A DNA stretch of 64,000 nt from JBBQFC01 sp038321615 (lineage in GTDB: Bacteria > Bacteroidota > Bacteroidia > Flavobacteriales_D > Cryomorphaceae): assembly GCA_038321615.1 (NCBI GenBank), contig JBBQFC010000007.1:1-64000 (forward strand), read 5' to 3'. Made by a program: the position numbers and the translations under genes. The notes beneath the pieces were generated by a model. The model did not search any database and had not been told where the DNA came from. It saw only the letters and a program-made list of their open reading frames with translations. Shown here piece by piece: positions 34,322-43,428 of this stretch; the stretch's first letter is position 1; each line of letters begins with the position of its first letter.

Positions 34322-35686
34322 TTATCTGTTTTTCAAGTCGGGATCAGCAATCTGGCGCTCTTCAAATCGAATGCCATATCCTTCTAATTCATTTAGAATA
34401 GGATGGTAGAAATCAGAAGTCATCGGAGCCACTACTCCCCTGCGATCGATTTTTCCTTGCAGGAGCAATTTGGCGGCCATAGCCACTGGCAGTCCGACGG
34501 TTTTTGCCATAGCCGTATGAAGCTGATTTTCGCCCACTACCACCATGCTGCTGTGCAGCTCACGTTCCAATTCATTTGGTGAGCTTCGGGTGAAAATGCG
34601 GTGCCACATTACAATCATGTCCTTATCATCAGGCTTTAAGCTCCATTTCTTCTCTAAGATGTGTTGTAAAATTTGGGCTGGAGTCGAAGGCTTATTGAGA
34701 CCAATGGGGGTGCGATCAAAAATGCCGATCCAATTTAGCTTTTCCAGTAAGTCGCTATCTTGATCAAGCCGCATATATTGCATAAATTTCAGCTCCACAC
34801 TGTCGTCAGCGTGATAGGACAAGAAGCTATTGGTAAAATCGCGGTGGGTCATATTTATGCAATCGTCGATGGTATAACTATCGTCGGTCATGCCCATTTG
34901 TACAAACAGATCCCAAGCCCTACAGAAACCAGGCCTTCGGAGCGTACCTCGATAAATAGTAGGGATACCTTGGAGATTGTACAATTCCATGTACTTCAGT
35001 GAGTCGCGATTGGCGTAACCTTCAAACCGACCATAGCCAGGGATCGTGATGTACTCGGTGCGTCGAAATAATTTTTGGTAGGGAATGTACTTGTAACGGT
35101 CGTTGTGTTTGAACTTCACAGCTCCTCCTTGCCCTGCCAGGACCACATTGCGTGGGTTCCAGGTAAATTTATAATTCCATGGATTGTCATCGCTTTCGGG
35201 AGCCACGAGCCCACCGGTAAAGCTCTCAAACCAAGTGATCTCCTCTCCGGCTGCTTTGCGCTCATCAAGCATGCGCATGGCCGACATGTGGTCGATACCC
35301 GGATCTACACCTAATTCGTTGATAAAGGTTAAGCCTGCCTTCTGCACTTCGGCGTCCATCTCCTTCATTTCGGGTGAAATATAACTCGGCGTAATCAAGT
35401 GCTTCTTCAGACGCAAGCAGTCCTTTGCAACATGCGGGTGCATAAATGCTGGCAACATACTTATTACCAAATCAGTTTTGCCAATAAGCTCCGTTCTTTT
35501 TGCAGAATCGTTCGCATCAAAACCCAGTACTTCTACCCGATCATGCCTTCCTGTAATTTGCCTCGCAGCTTCTGGATTGGCATCGGCTATAGTAAGATGC
35601 CAGTCGTGAACTGCTGAATTTTTTAATAGATAATCGATGAGCGAAACGGCAGACCTTCCGGCGCCGATTAACAGAATTTTTTGCAT
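34322..35686 (-). CDS. Saccharopine dehydrogenase family protein
   Basis: A 454-residue oxidoreductase. Residues 1-120 form the NAD(P)-binding Rossmann part (KILLIGAGRSAVSLIDYLL, then DLVISMLPAFMHPHVAKDCL), and the catalytic half contains FINELGVDPGIDHMSAMRML, SFTGGLVAPESDDNPWNYKF and GRFEGYANRDSLKYMELY. It fits the bacterial saccharopine reductase/dehydrogenase group acting on lysine degradation or lysine-related imine chemistry; the direction is not established and no lysine-ketoglutarate reductase partner is nearby. It is transcribed alone and its stop codon abuts the convergent lipoprotein stop. Confidence 0.88.
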   Translation of the reverse strand: MQKILLIGAGRSAVSLIDYLLKNSAVHDWHLTIADANPEAARQITGRHDRVEVLGFDANDSAKRTELIGKTDLVISMLPAFMHPHVAKDCLRLKKHLITPSYISPEMKEMDAEVQKAGLTFINELGVDPGIDHMSAMRMLDERKAAGEEITWFESFTGGLVAPESDDNPWNYKFTWNPRNVVLAGQGGAVKFKHNDRYKYIPYQKLFRRTEYITIPGYGRFEGYANRDSLKYMELYNLQGIPTIYRGTLRRPGFCRAWDLFVQMGMTDDSYTIDDCINMTHRDFTNSFLSYHADDSVELKFMQYMRLDQDSDLLEKLNWIGIFDRTPIGLNKPSTPAQILQHILEKKWSLKPDDKDMIVMWHRIFTRSSPNELERELHSSMVVVGENQLHTAMAKTVGLPVAMAAKLLLQGKIDRRGVVAPMTSDFYHPILNELEGYGIRFEERQIADPDLKNR

Positions 35687-35856
35687 TTTCTTGTTAGATT
35701 ATTGCGGGGACGAAGGTAAAGTTCTTCATTTTCAGGGAGTGAAATAAAACCAAAATTATTTTCTACAGTATAGTGTTGAGTACAAGGTTAAAAACGTTTT
35801 GGCATATACCTTGTAAGATTCCAATTCAACATTTACATTAGTCAACAAGAATAATT

Positions 35857-36870
35857 ATGAAAAAAACGTTACAATCAATCCTATCAATCACACTGATAGC
35901 GTGTTGCATCACTACCTTTGCTCAAGACACATCAAATCTCGAAGTGTTTTCTGAAAATGGAGAAACCTTTACGCTCGTGGTAAATGGTAATAAAGTAAAC
36001 AGTACTCCTGAAGCAAACGTAAAGGCTACAGGACTTACGGGCGAATTTCTGAGCGTATCCATTCAATTTAGCGACGCAAGCAAAGCTGCAGTAAGGCAAA
36101 ATGTGATGATTACCCCCGGTATGGAGCAGAGGGCTGTTATCAAACTCGTAAAGAAAGGCTATGTGCTGCGTCCGTTTGGAGAGCCGGTAGCTATTGGTTC
36201 GGCACCTGCACCAGTTGCAGTAGATGCAGCAGACGCAGCAACTCCTGCTCCTGCCCCAAGTGCACAGCGCACAGCGCAAACAAGGGAAATAGAAACCGTG
36301 CAACAACCAGTAGCCCAAACTACCACCGTTACTACTACCACCACGACTGCAGCAGACGGTGAGCAAATGAAAATGGACATTGGTGTGGGCGATATGAAAG
36401 TGGGTATTGATGTAAAAATTATGGACGGAGGTTTCGGCTCTTCTACCACGGTACACAGCACTGAAACTACAACAGTTACCACTACGGTATCAGAACCACA
36501 GCCTACGAGAACTGCTCCAGCTGTGCGACACATCGAACCGGTGCAGGCTACTGAGTCCACAATAAGAGAAGTACCTACCTGCAGCCCGATGGCTGGAAGA
36601 GATTTTGCAGACGCAAAAACATCGATTACTTCAAAATCATTTGAAGACAGTAAGATGACCACGGCAAAGCAGGTGCTTAAAAGCAGTTGCATGAGTACTG
36701 ATCAAATAAAGGATGTAATGAGCCTGTTCAGTTTCGAAGAAAGTAAACTTACTTTCGCGAAGGCGGCATACGACCGTTGCTCCGACAAACAAAACTTTTG
36801 GAAACTGAATGATGCGTTTACATTTGAGTCATCTATCGACGACCTCAATAATTACATTGAAAAGCAGTAA
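35857..36870 (+). CDS. DUF4476 protein with Thr-rich linker
   Basis: A 337-residue exported protein: signal SILSITLIACCITTFAQDTS; residues 25-110 a beta-rich domain (TLVVNGNKVNSTPEANVKA); residues 115-245 a low-complexity linker rich in Thr, Ala, Pro and Val (TTVTTTTTTAADGEQMKMD, later TETTTVTTTVSEPQPT); residues 248-337 a DUF4476 domain with FADAKTSITSKSFEDSKMT, LFSFEESKLTFAKAAYDRC and a final LNDAFTFESSIDDL. DUF4476 is found in secreted Bacteroidota proteins, function unknown. It heads a run of four envelope genes; the next start overlaps its stop. Confidence 0.82.
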   Translation: MKKTLQSILSITLIACCITTFAQDTSNLEVFSENGETFTLVVNGNKVNSTPEANVKATGLTGEFLSVSIQFSDASKAAVRQNVMITPGMEQRAVIKLVKKGYVLRPFGEPVAIGSAPAPVAVDAADAATPAPAPSAQRTAQTREIETVQQPVAQTTTVTTTTTTAADGEQMKMDIGVGDMKVGIDVKIMDGGFGSSTTVHSTETTTVTTTVSEPQPTRTAPAVRHIEPVQATESTIREVPTCSPMAGRDFADAKTSITSKSFEDSKMTTAKQVLKSSCMSTDQIKDVMSLFSFEESKLTFAKAAYDRCSDKQNFWKLNDAFTFESSIDDLNNYIEKQ

Positions 36871-38263
36871 TAAAATATGGTCAACAATAATCACCGGCAG
36901 CCTGACTATGGGCTTGCTGGTGGTTATTATTGCTCTCTTCGCTGCGGGATGCACTGGTTCTAAATCGCTTGGGAAAAAAGGCGACCAATTAATGGATGCC
37001 GGACTCTACACCGATGCCGCGGACTTTTACTACAACGCACTACTCCGCAACAATACCAACGTGGATGCACGAATAGGACTCGCTAAAGCAGGACAACGTG
37101 TGCTCGATGGCAAGCTCGCCAACTTTACGAAAAAGCGTATGGCCGAGGCGCATGAAGATGCTGTGTACGCCTACCTTGACGCAATGCAGTACCGTGAAAA
37201 AGTAGCATCCACAGGCGTAAATCTAAATGCTCCCGATTATTTAGCCCGAGACTTTAACGAAGCGAAAGAGTTAGTGGTCAAGAAACTCTACGATAAGGGG
37301 GTCGACGAAATGGGCAATCGACAATTCTCTCAAGCAGAGCGTACTTTCGCAGAAATCATGAAGCTAGAACCCGGCTACAAGGATGTAAAAGACATGGTGC
37401 GCATCGCCATCAATGAGCCAAGATACCTAGCTGCCGTCGACTTGTTAGATCGCCGGCTCTTTCGGCAGGCTTACGTTGACTTTAACCGAATTTATGCCGA
37501 AGCACCCGATTATAAAGATGTGGCGCGACTGCGAGCAGAATGCCTGGAGCGCGGACAATTTCCTGTTGCTATTGCATCCTTTTCCAATAGTACGAATCAA
37601 CGCGGCCTTGAGAAAAGGGTGCAAGCCTTTGTGGTAAGCGATCTAACAGCTACCAACGACCCCTTTTTAAAAGTTATTGAGCGCGACAATACTGACTTGA
37701 TCTTAAAAGAACAACGTCTTAGCCTCAGCGGCAACGTTGACCAGAACACCGCCGTGCAGGTGGGCAATTTACTGGGTGCCAAGGCTATCGTAAGCGGCCA
37801 AATCATTAGCCATTCCACTAAACCCGGCCGCTTACAATACAACGAGAAGTCCGGATTTGAATCCTATCAGGTAAAGCTTTACAATAGCGCAGAAGACAGA
37901 AATTATTTCGAAACGCGGTATAGACCAGTTACATATCGAGAGTATTTCAATAACAACGAAGTGTCGATGACCTTCCAATACAAAGCAATATCGCTCGAAA
38001 CGGGAGCCGTCATTTTCTCAAGAGTAGTTGAGAAAAGGGAAACTTCCAATGTGTATTACGCCACTTACGACGGAGAAGTAACTCGACTTTTTCCCGCTAA
38101 TGAAAACGGCATTTTGACTTCGAATCGCGACCGACAACGGCTCCAGGAACTAATCCGCTCGAACAGAGAAATCAAAACGATCGAACAACTAACCAATGAA
38201 GCGTGCAAAGCTTTTGCCGATGATTTGAGTGCAGAATTAACCGCGGAAATTCAAAAATTATGA
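36857..38263 (+). CDS. TPR-like lipoprotein with CsgG-type domain
   Basis: A roughly 468-residue lipoprotein. The N-terminus from TTG 36857 reads KSSNKIWSTIITGSLTMGLL then VVIIALFAAGC, a positively charged n-region plus lipobox; an ATG start at 36908 gives the lipobox but no charge. Residues about 30-230 have TPR-like helices (GDQLMDAGLYTDAADFYYNA; RTFAEIMKLEPGYKDVKDM). Residues about 250-330 carry a CsgG/FlgT-like pattern: KVIERDNTDLILKEQRLSLS and TAVQVGNLLGAKAIVSGQI. CsgG is the curli secretion pore; here the family link is to the fold only. It overlaps both neighbours, so the cluster is one transcription unit. Confidence 0.8.
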   Translation: MKSSNKIWSTIITGSLTMGLLVVIIALFAAGCTGSKSLGKKGDQLMDAGLYTDAADFYYNALLRNNTNVDARIGLAKAGQRVLDGKLANFTKKRMAEAHEDAVYAYLDAMQYREKVASTGVNLNAPDYLARDFNEAKELVVKKLYDKGVDEMGNRQFSQAERTFAEIMKLEPGYKDVKDMVRIAINEPRYLAAVDLLDRRLFRQAYVDFNRIYAEAPDYKDVARLRAECLERGQFPVAIASFSNSTNQRGLEKRVQAFVVSDLTATNDPFLKVIERDNTDLILKEQRLSLSGNVDQNTAVQVGNLLGAKAIVSGQIISHSTKPGRLQYNEKSGFESYQVKLYNSAEDRNYFETRYRPVTYREYFNNNEVSMTFQYKAISLETGAVIFSRVVEKRETSNVYYATYDGEVTRLFPANENGILTSNRDRQRLQELIRSNREIKTIEQLTNEACKAFADDLSAELTAEIQKL

Positions 38264-39630
38264 AGGGGCTGCTGCTGCTGCTTATCAGCTTATTCACTTT
38301 TGCGGCCTGCGGAAATAAAAAGGAAATCGCGGAATCGGCCTTTTCACCTCCACCAACCTGGGTAAATAATCGGCCCATCAGCTCGGCTTATTACACCGGA
38401 ATTGGGTTAGCTCAAAAAACGGCGGGCACTTCCTACCAGCGTACCGCCAAGGACAATGCCCTCAGCGATTTAGCTTCAGAAATAAAGGTGCAAGTAAACG
38501 CAAACTCCTTGCTTTACACCTTGGAAAAGGATTACAAAATCCAGCAGGAATACCAAGAAACTATCCGAACACAAAGCAATTTGAATCTCGAAGATTTCGA
38601 GGCGGTCGATGCATGGGAAGACGAAAGCGCATATTGGGTGTATTATCGCTTGAACAAAGACGACTATGCAGCGCGGCTTGATGCGAAGAAGAAAACGGCG
38701 CAGGCTCTGGCCATTGATTTTCTGGCTCGCGCCGAAACCGCTGAATCGCAAGGTCAATATGCCATAGCAGTAGATTATTACCTTCGCGGGCTTCAGGCGA
38801 TCGAAGGTTTTTGGAGCGAAGAGAACGCCGTAGATTATAAGCAGTCTCGGATTCTATTGGACAATGCGCTATTCAGCGGCTTGAAGAATTTACTTTCCGA
38901 TGCACGTATTCAAAGCGATGAGTCGGTGATTTTGAATATAAGGAACAAGTATTCGAACAAATTTTCAGTAAAAGTAAGCTCCACGGCGAATGGAATGCCA
39001 TATGAAGCCGTACCGGTTCTATGCGAATATTTTGGTGCTTACGGAAGGGTGCGCAATCGCTATATAACCAATACTGACGGGCGAACCGACGTTTTGGTGA
39101 ATGGCGTTGATCCAAAAGCAGGCGATCGAAATCTGAAGGTTCAAATAGATACCGAACGACTGTTTGAAGCTTTTCAAACCGACCCCTTCTTGCGGAAACT
39201 TACAACCAGCATGCGTGGCTCCGAAAACCAAATTGCCATTGTTTACGAGCCTCCGGCAATTTACATCAGCAGTAAGGAATTGAACTTGGGCAAACCCATG
39301 TCGAATAACCCACTTTCTGCAGCCGTTTCCAACAGTTTGAGCCGTCAAAATGTACGTTTCGTGAATCGCCAAAACGAAGCCGACCTGGTGATTTCGATGG
39401 ATTCAAATACGAATAGTGGCGGTCAAGATCAAGGCTTTTATACAGCTTTGCTTACCTACACCATAAATGTCGAAGAACGAACCACGGGAGAAAAACGATT
39501 CCAATTCAGCCAGTCGAACGTGAAAGGCGTAGATTTAAACTTTGAAAGAGCTGGATTAAAAGCCTATCAAAATCTCGAGCGAAACATTGAATCTGAGTTC
39601 ATGAGAAAGCTCGTAAACGACTTATTTTAA
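38260..39630 (+). CDS. LPP20-family lipoprotein
   Basis: A 456-residue lipoprotein (LLLLISLFTFAACGNKKE). Residues about 30-140 show the LPP20 pattern: PPPTWVNNRPISSAYYTGIG, then TAKDNALSDLASEIKVQV and VDAWEDESAYWVYYRLNKDD. LPP20 domains occur in FlgP of Vibrio and in Helicobacter lipoproteins. Residues about 155-215 are helical, and the remainder includes an extracellular beta-rich region and a DUF4384/CsgB-like motif (ADLVISMDSNTNSGGQDQGF). Its start overlaps the upstream stop (ATGA) and it is followed by a second LPP20-like gene, so the two probably act in one envelope assembly. Confidence 0.85.
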   Translation: MKGLLLLLISLFTFAACGNKKEIAESAFSPPPTWVNNRPISSAYYTGIGLAQKTAGTSYQRTAKDNALSDLASEIKVQVNANSLLYTLEKDYKIQQEYQETIRTQSNLNLEDFEAVDAWEDESAYWVYYRLNKDDYAARLDAKKKTAQALAIDFLARAETAESQGQYAIAVDYYLRGLQAIEGFWSEENAVDYKQSRILLDNALFSGLKNLLSDARIQSDESVILNIRNKYSNKFSVKVSSTANGMPYEAVPVLCEYFGAYGRVRNRYITNTDGRTDVLVNGVDPKAGDRNLKVQIDTERLFEAFQTDPFLRKLTTSMRGSENQIAIVYEPPAIYISSKELNLGKPMSNNPLSAAVSNSLSRQNVRFVNRQNEADLVISMDSNTNSGGQDQGFYTALLTYTINVEERTTGEKRFQFSQSNVKGVDLNFERAGLKAYQNLERNIESEFMRKLVNDLF

Positions 39631-39688
39631 ACCAGTTAAACTTTTGGCACAATTTCTGAATATCCGTAAATCAAACACTAACAAAATC

Positions 39689-40273
39689 ATGAAAGCATCT
39701 GCACGAATCTTTACCCGAACTACCCTTTTCCTAGTAGCCCTTGCTACCGTTGGCACGGCCTGCAAAAAAAACAAAGAAGTACAAGCGCCAGAAGGCGAAG
39801 TGCTGATAAACGAATACTGCTCGGGACCTGAATTCTTTAGCGACGACGAATTCTTTCGTGCCAACGGCTTAGGCGAAAGTATGGATCAAGCTACCGCTAA
39901 GAAAAAAGCCTTGAGCAATGCCCGCGCCGACCTAGCTTCTGCAGTCAATACCACCATAAAAGGTACAATTGACAACTATGTTAATTCGCGCGAATTCAAT
40001 AACCGCGAAGAAGTAGAAGAGCGCTTTGAAGGCCTTACACGCGAGGTAATCGACCAAGAATTAAAGGGCACCAAAACTATTTGCCAAAAGGCTGTGAAAG
40101 TTACGGCCAATGGCAATTACAAATACTACGTGGCTCTCGAATTGAGCGGACAAGAGTTACTTGGGAAGCTAAACAGCCGACTCGGTAGCGATGAGCGTTT
40201 GCGTATTGACTACGACTACGAGAAATTTAAGGAAACCTTTAACAAGGAAATGGAGAATCTCAAGAAGAATTAA
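39689..40273 (+). CDS. LPP20-like small lipoprotein
   Basis: A 194-residue lipoprotein: ARIFTRTTLFLVALATVGTAC followed by Lys-rich bases, so the +2 signal differs from the usual acidic one. The body has the LPP20 core: EDFFRANGLGESMDQATAKK-type helix (SDDEFFRANGLGESMDQATA), ALSNARADLASAVNTTIKG and an alternating strand KVTANGNYKYYVALELSGQE. It resembles the N-terminal half of its 38260-39630 neighbour, suggesting duplication within the cluster. ATG 39689 starts the lipoprotein signal; ATG 39644 does not. A terminator follows, closing the four-gene unit. Confidence 0.78.
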   Translation: MKASARIFTRTTLFLVALATVGTACKKNKEVQAPEGEVLINEYCSGPEFFSDDEFFRANGLGESMDQATAKKKALSNARADLASAVNTTIKGTIDNYVNSREFNNREEVEERFEGLTREVIDQELKGTKTICQKAVKVTANGNYKYYVALELSGQELLGKLNSRLGSDERLRIDYDYEKFKETFNKEMENLKKN

Positions 40274-40294
40274 ACGATTTCGATAATTTCGCTC

Positions 40295-40324
40295 AAAAGC
40301 CGCTTCCGCCCGAAGCGGCTTTTG
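40295..40324 (+). terminator. Rho-independent terminator of the envelope cluster
   Basis: AAAAGCCGCTT (40295-40305) pairs with AAGCGGCTTTT (40313-40323) around a 7-base loop. Its downstream T-rich bases merge with the -7 box of the next gene (40325-40332). Confidence 0.8.
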
Positions 40325-40332
40325 TATTTTTG
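40325..40332 (+). promoter_or_regulatory. -7 box of the DUF423 gene, next to its start codon
   Basis: TATTTTTG matches TAnnTTTG exactly and ends only four bases before ATG 40337. If used, the transcript would start at or within a couple of bases of the ATG, a leaderless or nearly leaderless mRNA. The same arrangement, TAnnTTTGGGC then ATG, is seen at 43417-43431. Confidence 0.5.
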
Positions 40333-40336
40333 GGCC

Positions 40337-40765
40337 ATGCAAAAATCTTGGATCGCAACCGCTTCCTTCTTGTTGGCCTTCGCCGTTGCAATGGGCGCTT
40401 TGGGCGCACATGCCTTGAGAGAAGTATGCACTGTGGAGCAAATCAATTCGTTTGAAACAGCCGTGCGCTATCAGGTTTGGCATTGTTTCGCCATATTATT
40501 TATCCAATTCTTGCCCGATCCGGTGATTGGTAAAAAGCGACGGGTGCAAATCACCTTGTCATTTCTAATTGGAATTATAGCCTTCAGCTTTTCCATTTAC
40601 TTACTGGCCCTTCGCGACGTTTTGGGAATTCAAGCCGCAGCTTCAATTTTAGGTCCTATCACCCCTATCGGCGGACTTTTTTTAATCGGCGGCTGGATTT
40701 GGCTCGGTATTTCTGTTCTTTTCTTTTCGCCAAAAAATGGCAGGGCTAATGCGGGTTTGAACTGA
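40337..40765 (+). CDS. DUF423 membrane protein
   Basis: A 142-residue membrane protein of the DUF423/YgdD family: four helices, beginning SWIATASFLLAFAVAMGALG, with the conserved GAHALREV and then SFETAVRYQVWHCFAILFIQ. Function is unknown in all members. The start was taken as ATG 40337 because a promoter box occupies the TTG-started extension at 40322. It is transcribed alone. Confidence 0.88.
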   Translation: MQKSWIATASFLLAFAVAMGALGAHALREVCTVEQINSFETAVRYQVWHCFAILFIQFLPDPVIGKKRRVQITLSFLIGIIAFSFSIYLLALRDVLGIQAAASILGPITPIGGLFLIGGWIWLGISVLFFSPKNGRANAGLN

Positions 40766-40974
40766 TCTTTATTCCGCCCCAAGCTACCAGGATTTAAAAG
40801 ACCCATTTCAGCCAAAACCCAAATAATCCCAAAAATCTGCAAAGCAAGTGTTTGATTGACACTTTCGACGGAAGAAAATAATCTCATTTAAAACGTTCAC
40901 AATCATTATTTTAGATTGCTTTAGTCCGGTCAATCAACCCTGCACAGACTCTTACATCTCGCATCAAAAACACT

Positions 40975-40982
40975 TACCTTTG
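40975..40982 (+). promoter_or_regulatory. Candidate -7 box of pckA
   Basis: TACCTTTG matches TAnnTTTG and lies 27 bases before the pckA ATG at 41009. No -33 TTTG at proper spacing was found. Confidence 0.4.
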
Positions 40983-41008
40983 ATGCTTCATTTTAAGTTT
41001 TTAGAAGT

Positions 41009-42622
41009 ATGACGCATTACGGAATTGTGCCCCACAATCATGATTTAAACGCCATAGGCCTGGGCGAAGTGAGCAGTGCATATTGGAATTTTAGTCCTGC
41101 CGAATTAATTGAAGAGACCCTTTTACTCGGCATGGGCACCTTAACCCAAACGGGGGCGCTGGCTATCGAAACTGGTAAATTTACTGGGCGCTCTCCGAAA
41201 GATCGATTCATCGTAAGAGACAAAATAACTGAAGAAGCTGTATGGTGGGGCGATATCAATATACCCTTCGAAAGCGATAAATTCGACGCGCTTTACAATA
41301 GAATGTGCGCCTACCTAACCGGTAGAGACGTGTATGTAAAGGATGCAGCTGTGTGTGATCATCCTACCTACCGGAAGCGCTTGCGTGTAATCACCGAGTT
41401 GCCATGGAGCAATCTGTTTGCCGACAATATGTTCCTTCGTTTGCCGAAAGAGGAAATATTGGCCAATGAGCCGGAGTGGACCGTAGTATGTGCACCCGGA
41501 TTTATGGCTGTACCTGAAATTGATGGAACACGACAATCCAACTTCGCAATTTTAAATTTCTCGCGCAAGATGGCCATTATTGGTGGCAGCGGGTACACCG
41601 GGGAGATCAAAAAAGGGATTTTCAGCGTGTTGAATTTTATTCTCCCGCACAATCACGATGTTCTTTCCATGCATTGCTCTGCAAATGTGGGCGAAGAAGG
41701 CGATACAGCAGTGTTTTTTGGCCTTTCGGGCACTGGGAAAACCACCCTTTCATCAGATCCAAATCGCCGCTTAATCGGCGACGATGAGCATGGATGGTCG
41801 ACTGATGGAATTTTCAATTTCGAAGGAGGCTGCTATGCCAAAACAATCAACCTTACCGAAGAGCAGGAGCCACAAATATTTGGCGCAATTAGGTTTGGCG
41901 CGCTACTTGAAAATATAGGCTTTATAGAAGATTCTTCGGAGCCTGATTATACGGACAAATCGCTTACAGAGAATACGCGCGTAAGCTATCCGATCCAACA
42001 CATTGACAATGCCGTAAGCCCATCACGTGGTGGCATTCCGAAAAATGTATTTTTCCTTACTGCCGATGCATATGGAGTATTACCTCCTATTTCAAAATTA
42101 ACACCAGCTCAGGCTTCTTATTACTTTATATCGGGCTATACCGCCAAAGTTGCGGGTACAGAAGCAGGAGTTACCGAACCGCAAGCTGCATTTTCGGCGT
42201 GCTTCGGAGCGCCCTTTATGCCGTTGCACCCAGGCAGGTACGCCGAAATGTTGGCCAGTAAATTGCGTGAAAGCGGAGCTAATATATGGTTGATCAATAC
42301 CGGCTGGACGGGAGGCGAGTATGGTGTAGGAAACCGCATTAAACTCCGGTTTACCCGAGCCATGATCAATTCGGCCATAGCGGGCGAACTGGACGGTGTG
42401 CCTTACGAAACCCACGACGTATTTGGTTTGGCAATGCCTACAACTTGTCCTGATGTACCCAGCGAAAAACTAAACCCACGCACTACCTGGGCCGATAAGG
42501 ATGCTTACGATCGTAAGGCTAATTTCCTCGCAGAAAAATTCATAGCTAATTTCAAAAAATTCGAATCGGGAGTGAGCGAAGAGATTCGCGAAGCATCACC
42601 GCGAATAGGTCAGCGGGTATAA
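41009..42622 (+). CDS. pckA: Phosphoenolpyruvate carboxykinase (ATP)
   Basis: A 537-residue enzyme matching ATP-dependent PEPCK (EC 4.1.1.49) throughout: TGRSPKDRFIVRD near residue 60, the kinase-1a (P-loop) GLSGTGKTTLSSDP near 240, kinase-2 region LIGDDEHGWSTDG and the C-terminal SGYTAKVAGTEAGVTEP. It turns oxaloacetate plus ATP into PEP and CO2, the entry step of gluconeogenesis. Single gene with its own promoter and a strong terminator, as expected for a centrally regulated metabolic enzyme. Confidence 0.98.
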   Translation: MTHYGIVPHNHDLNAIGLGEVSSAYWNFSPAELIEETLLLGMGTLTQTGALAIETGKFTGRSPKDRFIVRDKITEEAVWWGDINIPFESDKFDALYNRMCAYLTGRDVYVKDAAVCDHPTYRKRLRVITELPWSNLFADNMFLRLPKEEILANEPEWTVVCAPGFMAVPEIDGTRQSNFAILNFSRKMAIIGGSGYTGEIKKGIFSVLNFILPHNHDVLSMHCSANVGEEGDTAVFFGLSGTGKTTLSSDPNRRLIGDDEHGWSTDGIFNFEGGCYAKTINLTEEQEPQIFGAIRFGALLENIGFIEDSSEPDYTDKSLTENTRVSYPIQHIDNAVSPSRGGIPKNVFFLTADAYGVLPPISKLTPAQASYYFISGYTAKVAGTEAGVTEPQAAFSACFGAPFMPLHPGRYAEMLASKLRESGANIWLINTGWTGGEYGVGNRIKLRFTRAMINSAIAGELDGVPYETHDVFGLAMPTTCPDVPSEKLNPRTTWADKDAYDRKANFLAEKFIANFKKFESGVSEEIREASPRIGQRV

Positions 42623-42643
42623 TCCTGCTTGCCGTATCTTTAA

Positions 42644-42678
42644 CCCCGCTGACCCACCTACTCAGCGGGGTTTTTTTT
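42644..42678 (+). terminator. Rho-independent terminator of pckA, touching the rsmE start
   Basis: CCCCGCTGA (42644-42652) pairs with TCAGCGGGG (42662-42670) and is followed by eight T (42671-42678). The rsmE ATG begins at the next base, 42679. Confidence 0.88.
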
Positions 42679-43377
42679 ATGCATCATTTTCTCGATCCAC
42701 AATTCAACGTAAAACAAGGGACCTTAAGCCCCGAAGAATCCGAACACGCCACCAGAGTACTGCGACTCAAATCGGGCGATAAAGTAAGCTTGTGCAATGG
42801 ACACGGAACCACTTTCGAAGGTCGGCTGCAGATCAACGGTCAAGATGTTTCACTCGAAATTACAGACCAAAATACTCTGCTGGAACCCAAAAGTCCGATC
42901 ATACTAGCTATTGCACCACCAAAAAATCCTTCTCGATTGGAATGGCTGCTTGAAAAGGCAACTGAAATTGGGGTGGACCGCATTGTACCGATCACAACCA
43001 TGCGCGGTGAACGACCTCGAATAAAGCTGGATCGCGCTGAGCGTATTATACATGCGGCGTGTAAACAAAGTAAGCGAGCTTTTATTCCAAAAGTGGAAGC
43101 CATGATGACTTTTTCTGACTTCTTGAAAGAGAAATTCGATTTTGGATTTATCGCCCACTGCCTTGACGACGGCTCGAAGTTGAGCTTGCGGGAAGCCTGG
43201 AGCTCAATCAGCGTAGGCTCAAAAGCCGTGCTCATAGGCCCCGAAGGCGACTTCCACCCCGAAGAAGTGCAAGCCGCATTAAATGCGGGATACCAAAGCA
43301 TTGATTTAGGTCCGAATCGGCTCCGAACGGAGACGGCCGCACTTTACGCAATTACATTGGCCGCAGCTTTCCGCTAA
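42679..43377 (+). CDS. rsmE: 16S rRNA (uracil1498-N3)-methyltransferase RsmE
   Basis: A 232-residue SPOUT enzyme. N-terminal PUA-like part (HFLDPQFNVKQGTLSPEESE and HATRVLRLKSGDKVSLCNGH), then SPOUT domain with LEWLLEKATEIGVDRIVPIT, AVLIGPEGDFHPEEVQAALN and the knot SIDLGPNRLRTETAALYAIT. RsmE (EC 2.1.1.193) methylates U1498 of 16S rRNA using SAM. Its start codon touches the pckA terminator, so it needs readthrough or a promoter overlapping the hairpin; none with a clear TAnnTTTG was found. Confidence 0.95.
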   Translation: MHHFLDPQFNVKQGTLSPEESEHATRVLRLKSGDKVSLCNGHGTTFEGRLQINGQDVSLEITDQNTLLEPKSPIILAIAPPKNPSRLEWLLEKATEIGVDRIVPITTMRGERPRIKLDRAERIIHAACKQSKRAFIPKVEAMMTFSDFLKEKFDFGFIAHCLDDGSKLSLREAWSSISVGSKAVLIGPEGDFHPEEVQAALNAGYQSIDLGPNRLRTETAALYAITLAAAFR

Positions 43378-43416
43378 AATTTGTCAATACCAGGGGCGCG
43401 CCGCGGAGTATTAAAC

Positions 43417-43424
43417 TAAATTTG
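43417..43424 (+). promoter_or_regulatory. -7 box of the DUF4159 gene, next to its start codon
   Basis: TAAATTTG matches TAnnTTTG and lies four bases before ATG 43429, predicting a leaderless or near-leaderless transcript, as for the DUF423 gene. The sequence between box and ATG (GGCT versus GGCC) is nearly identical in the two. Confidence 0.5.
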
Positions 43425-43428
43425 GGCT

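Noticed and set aside
36159..36692. Cysteine/valine-rich frame antisense to the DUF4476 gene
   Set aside because: It is the complement of the Thr-rich linker, so the open frame reflects base bias.
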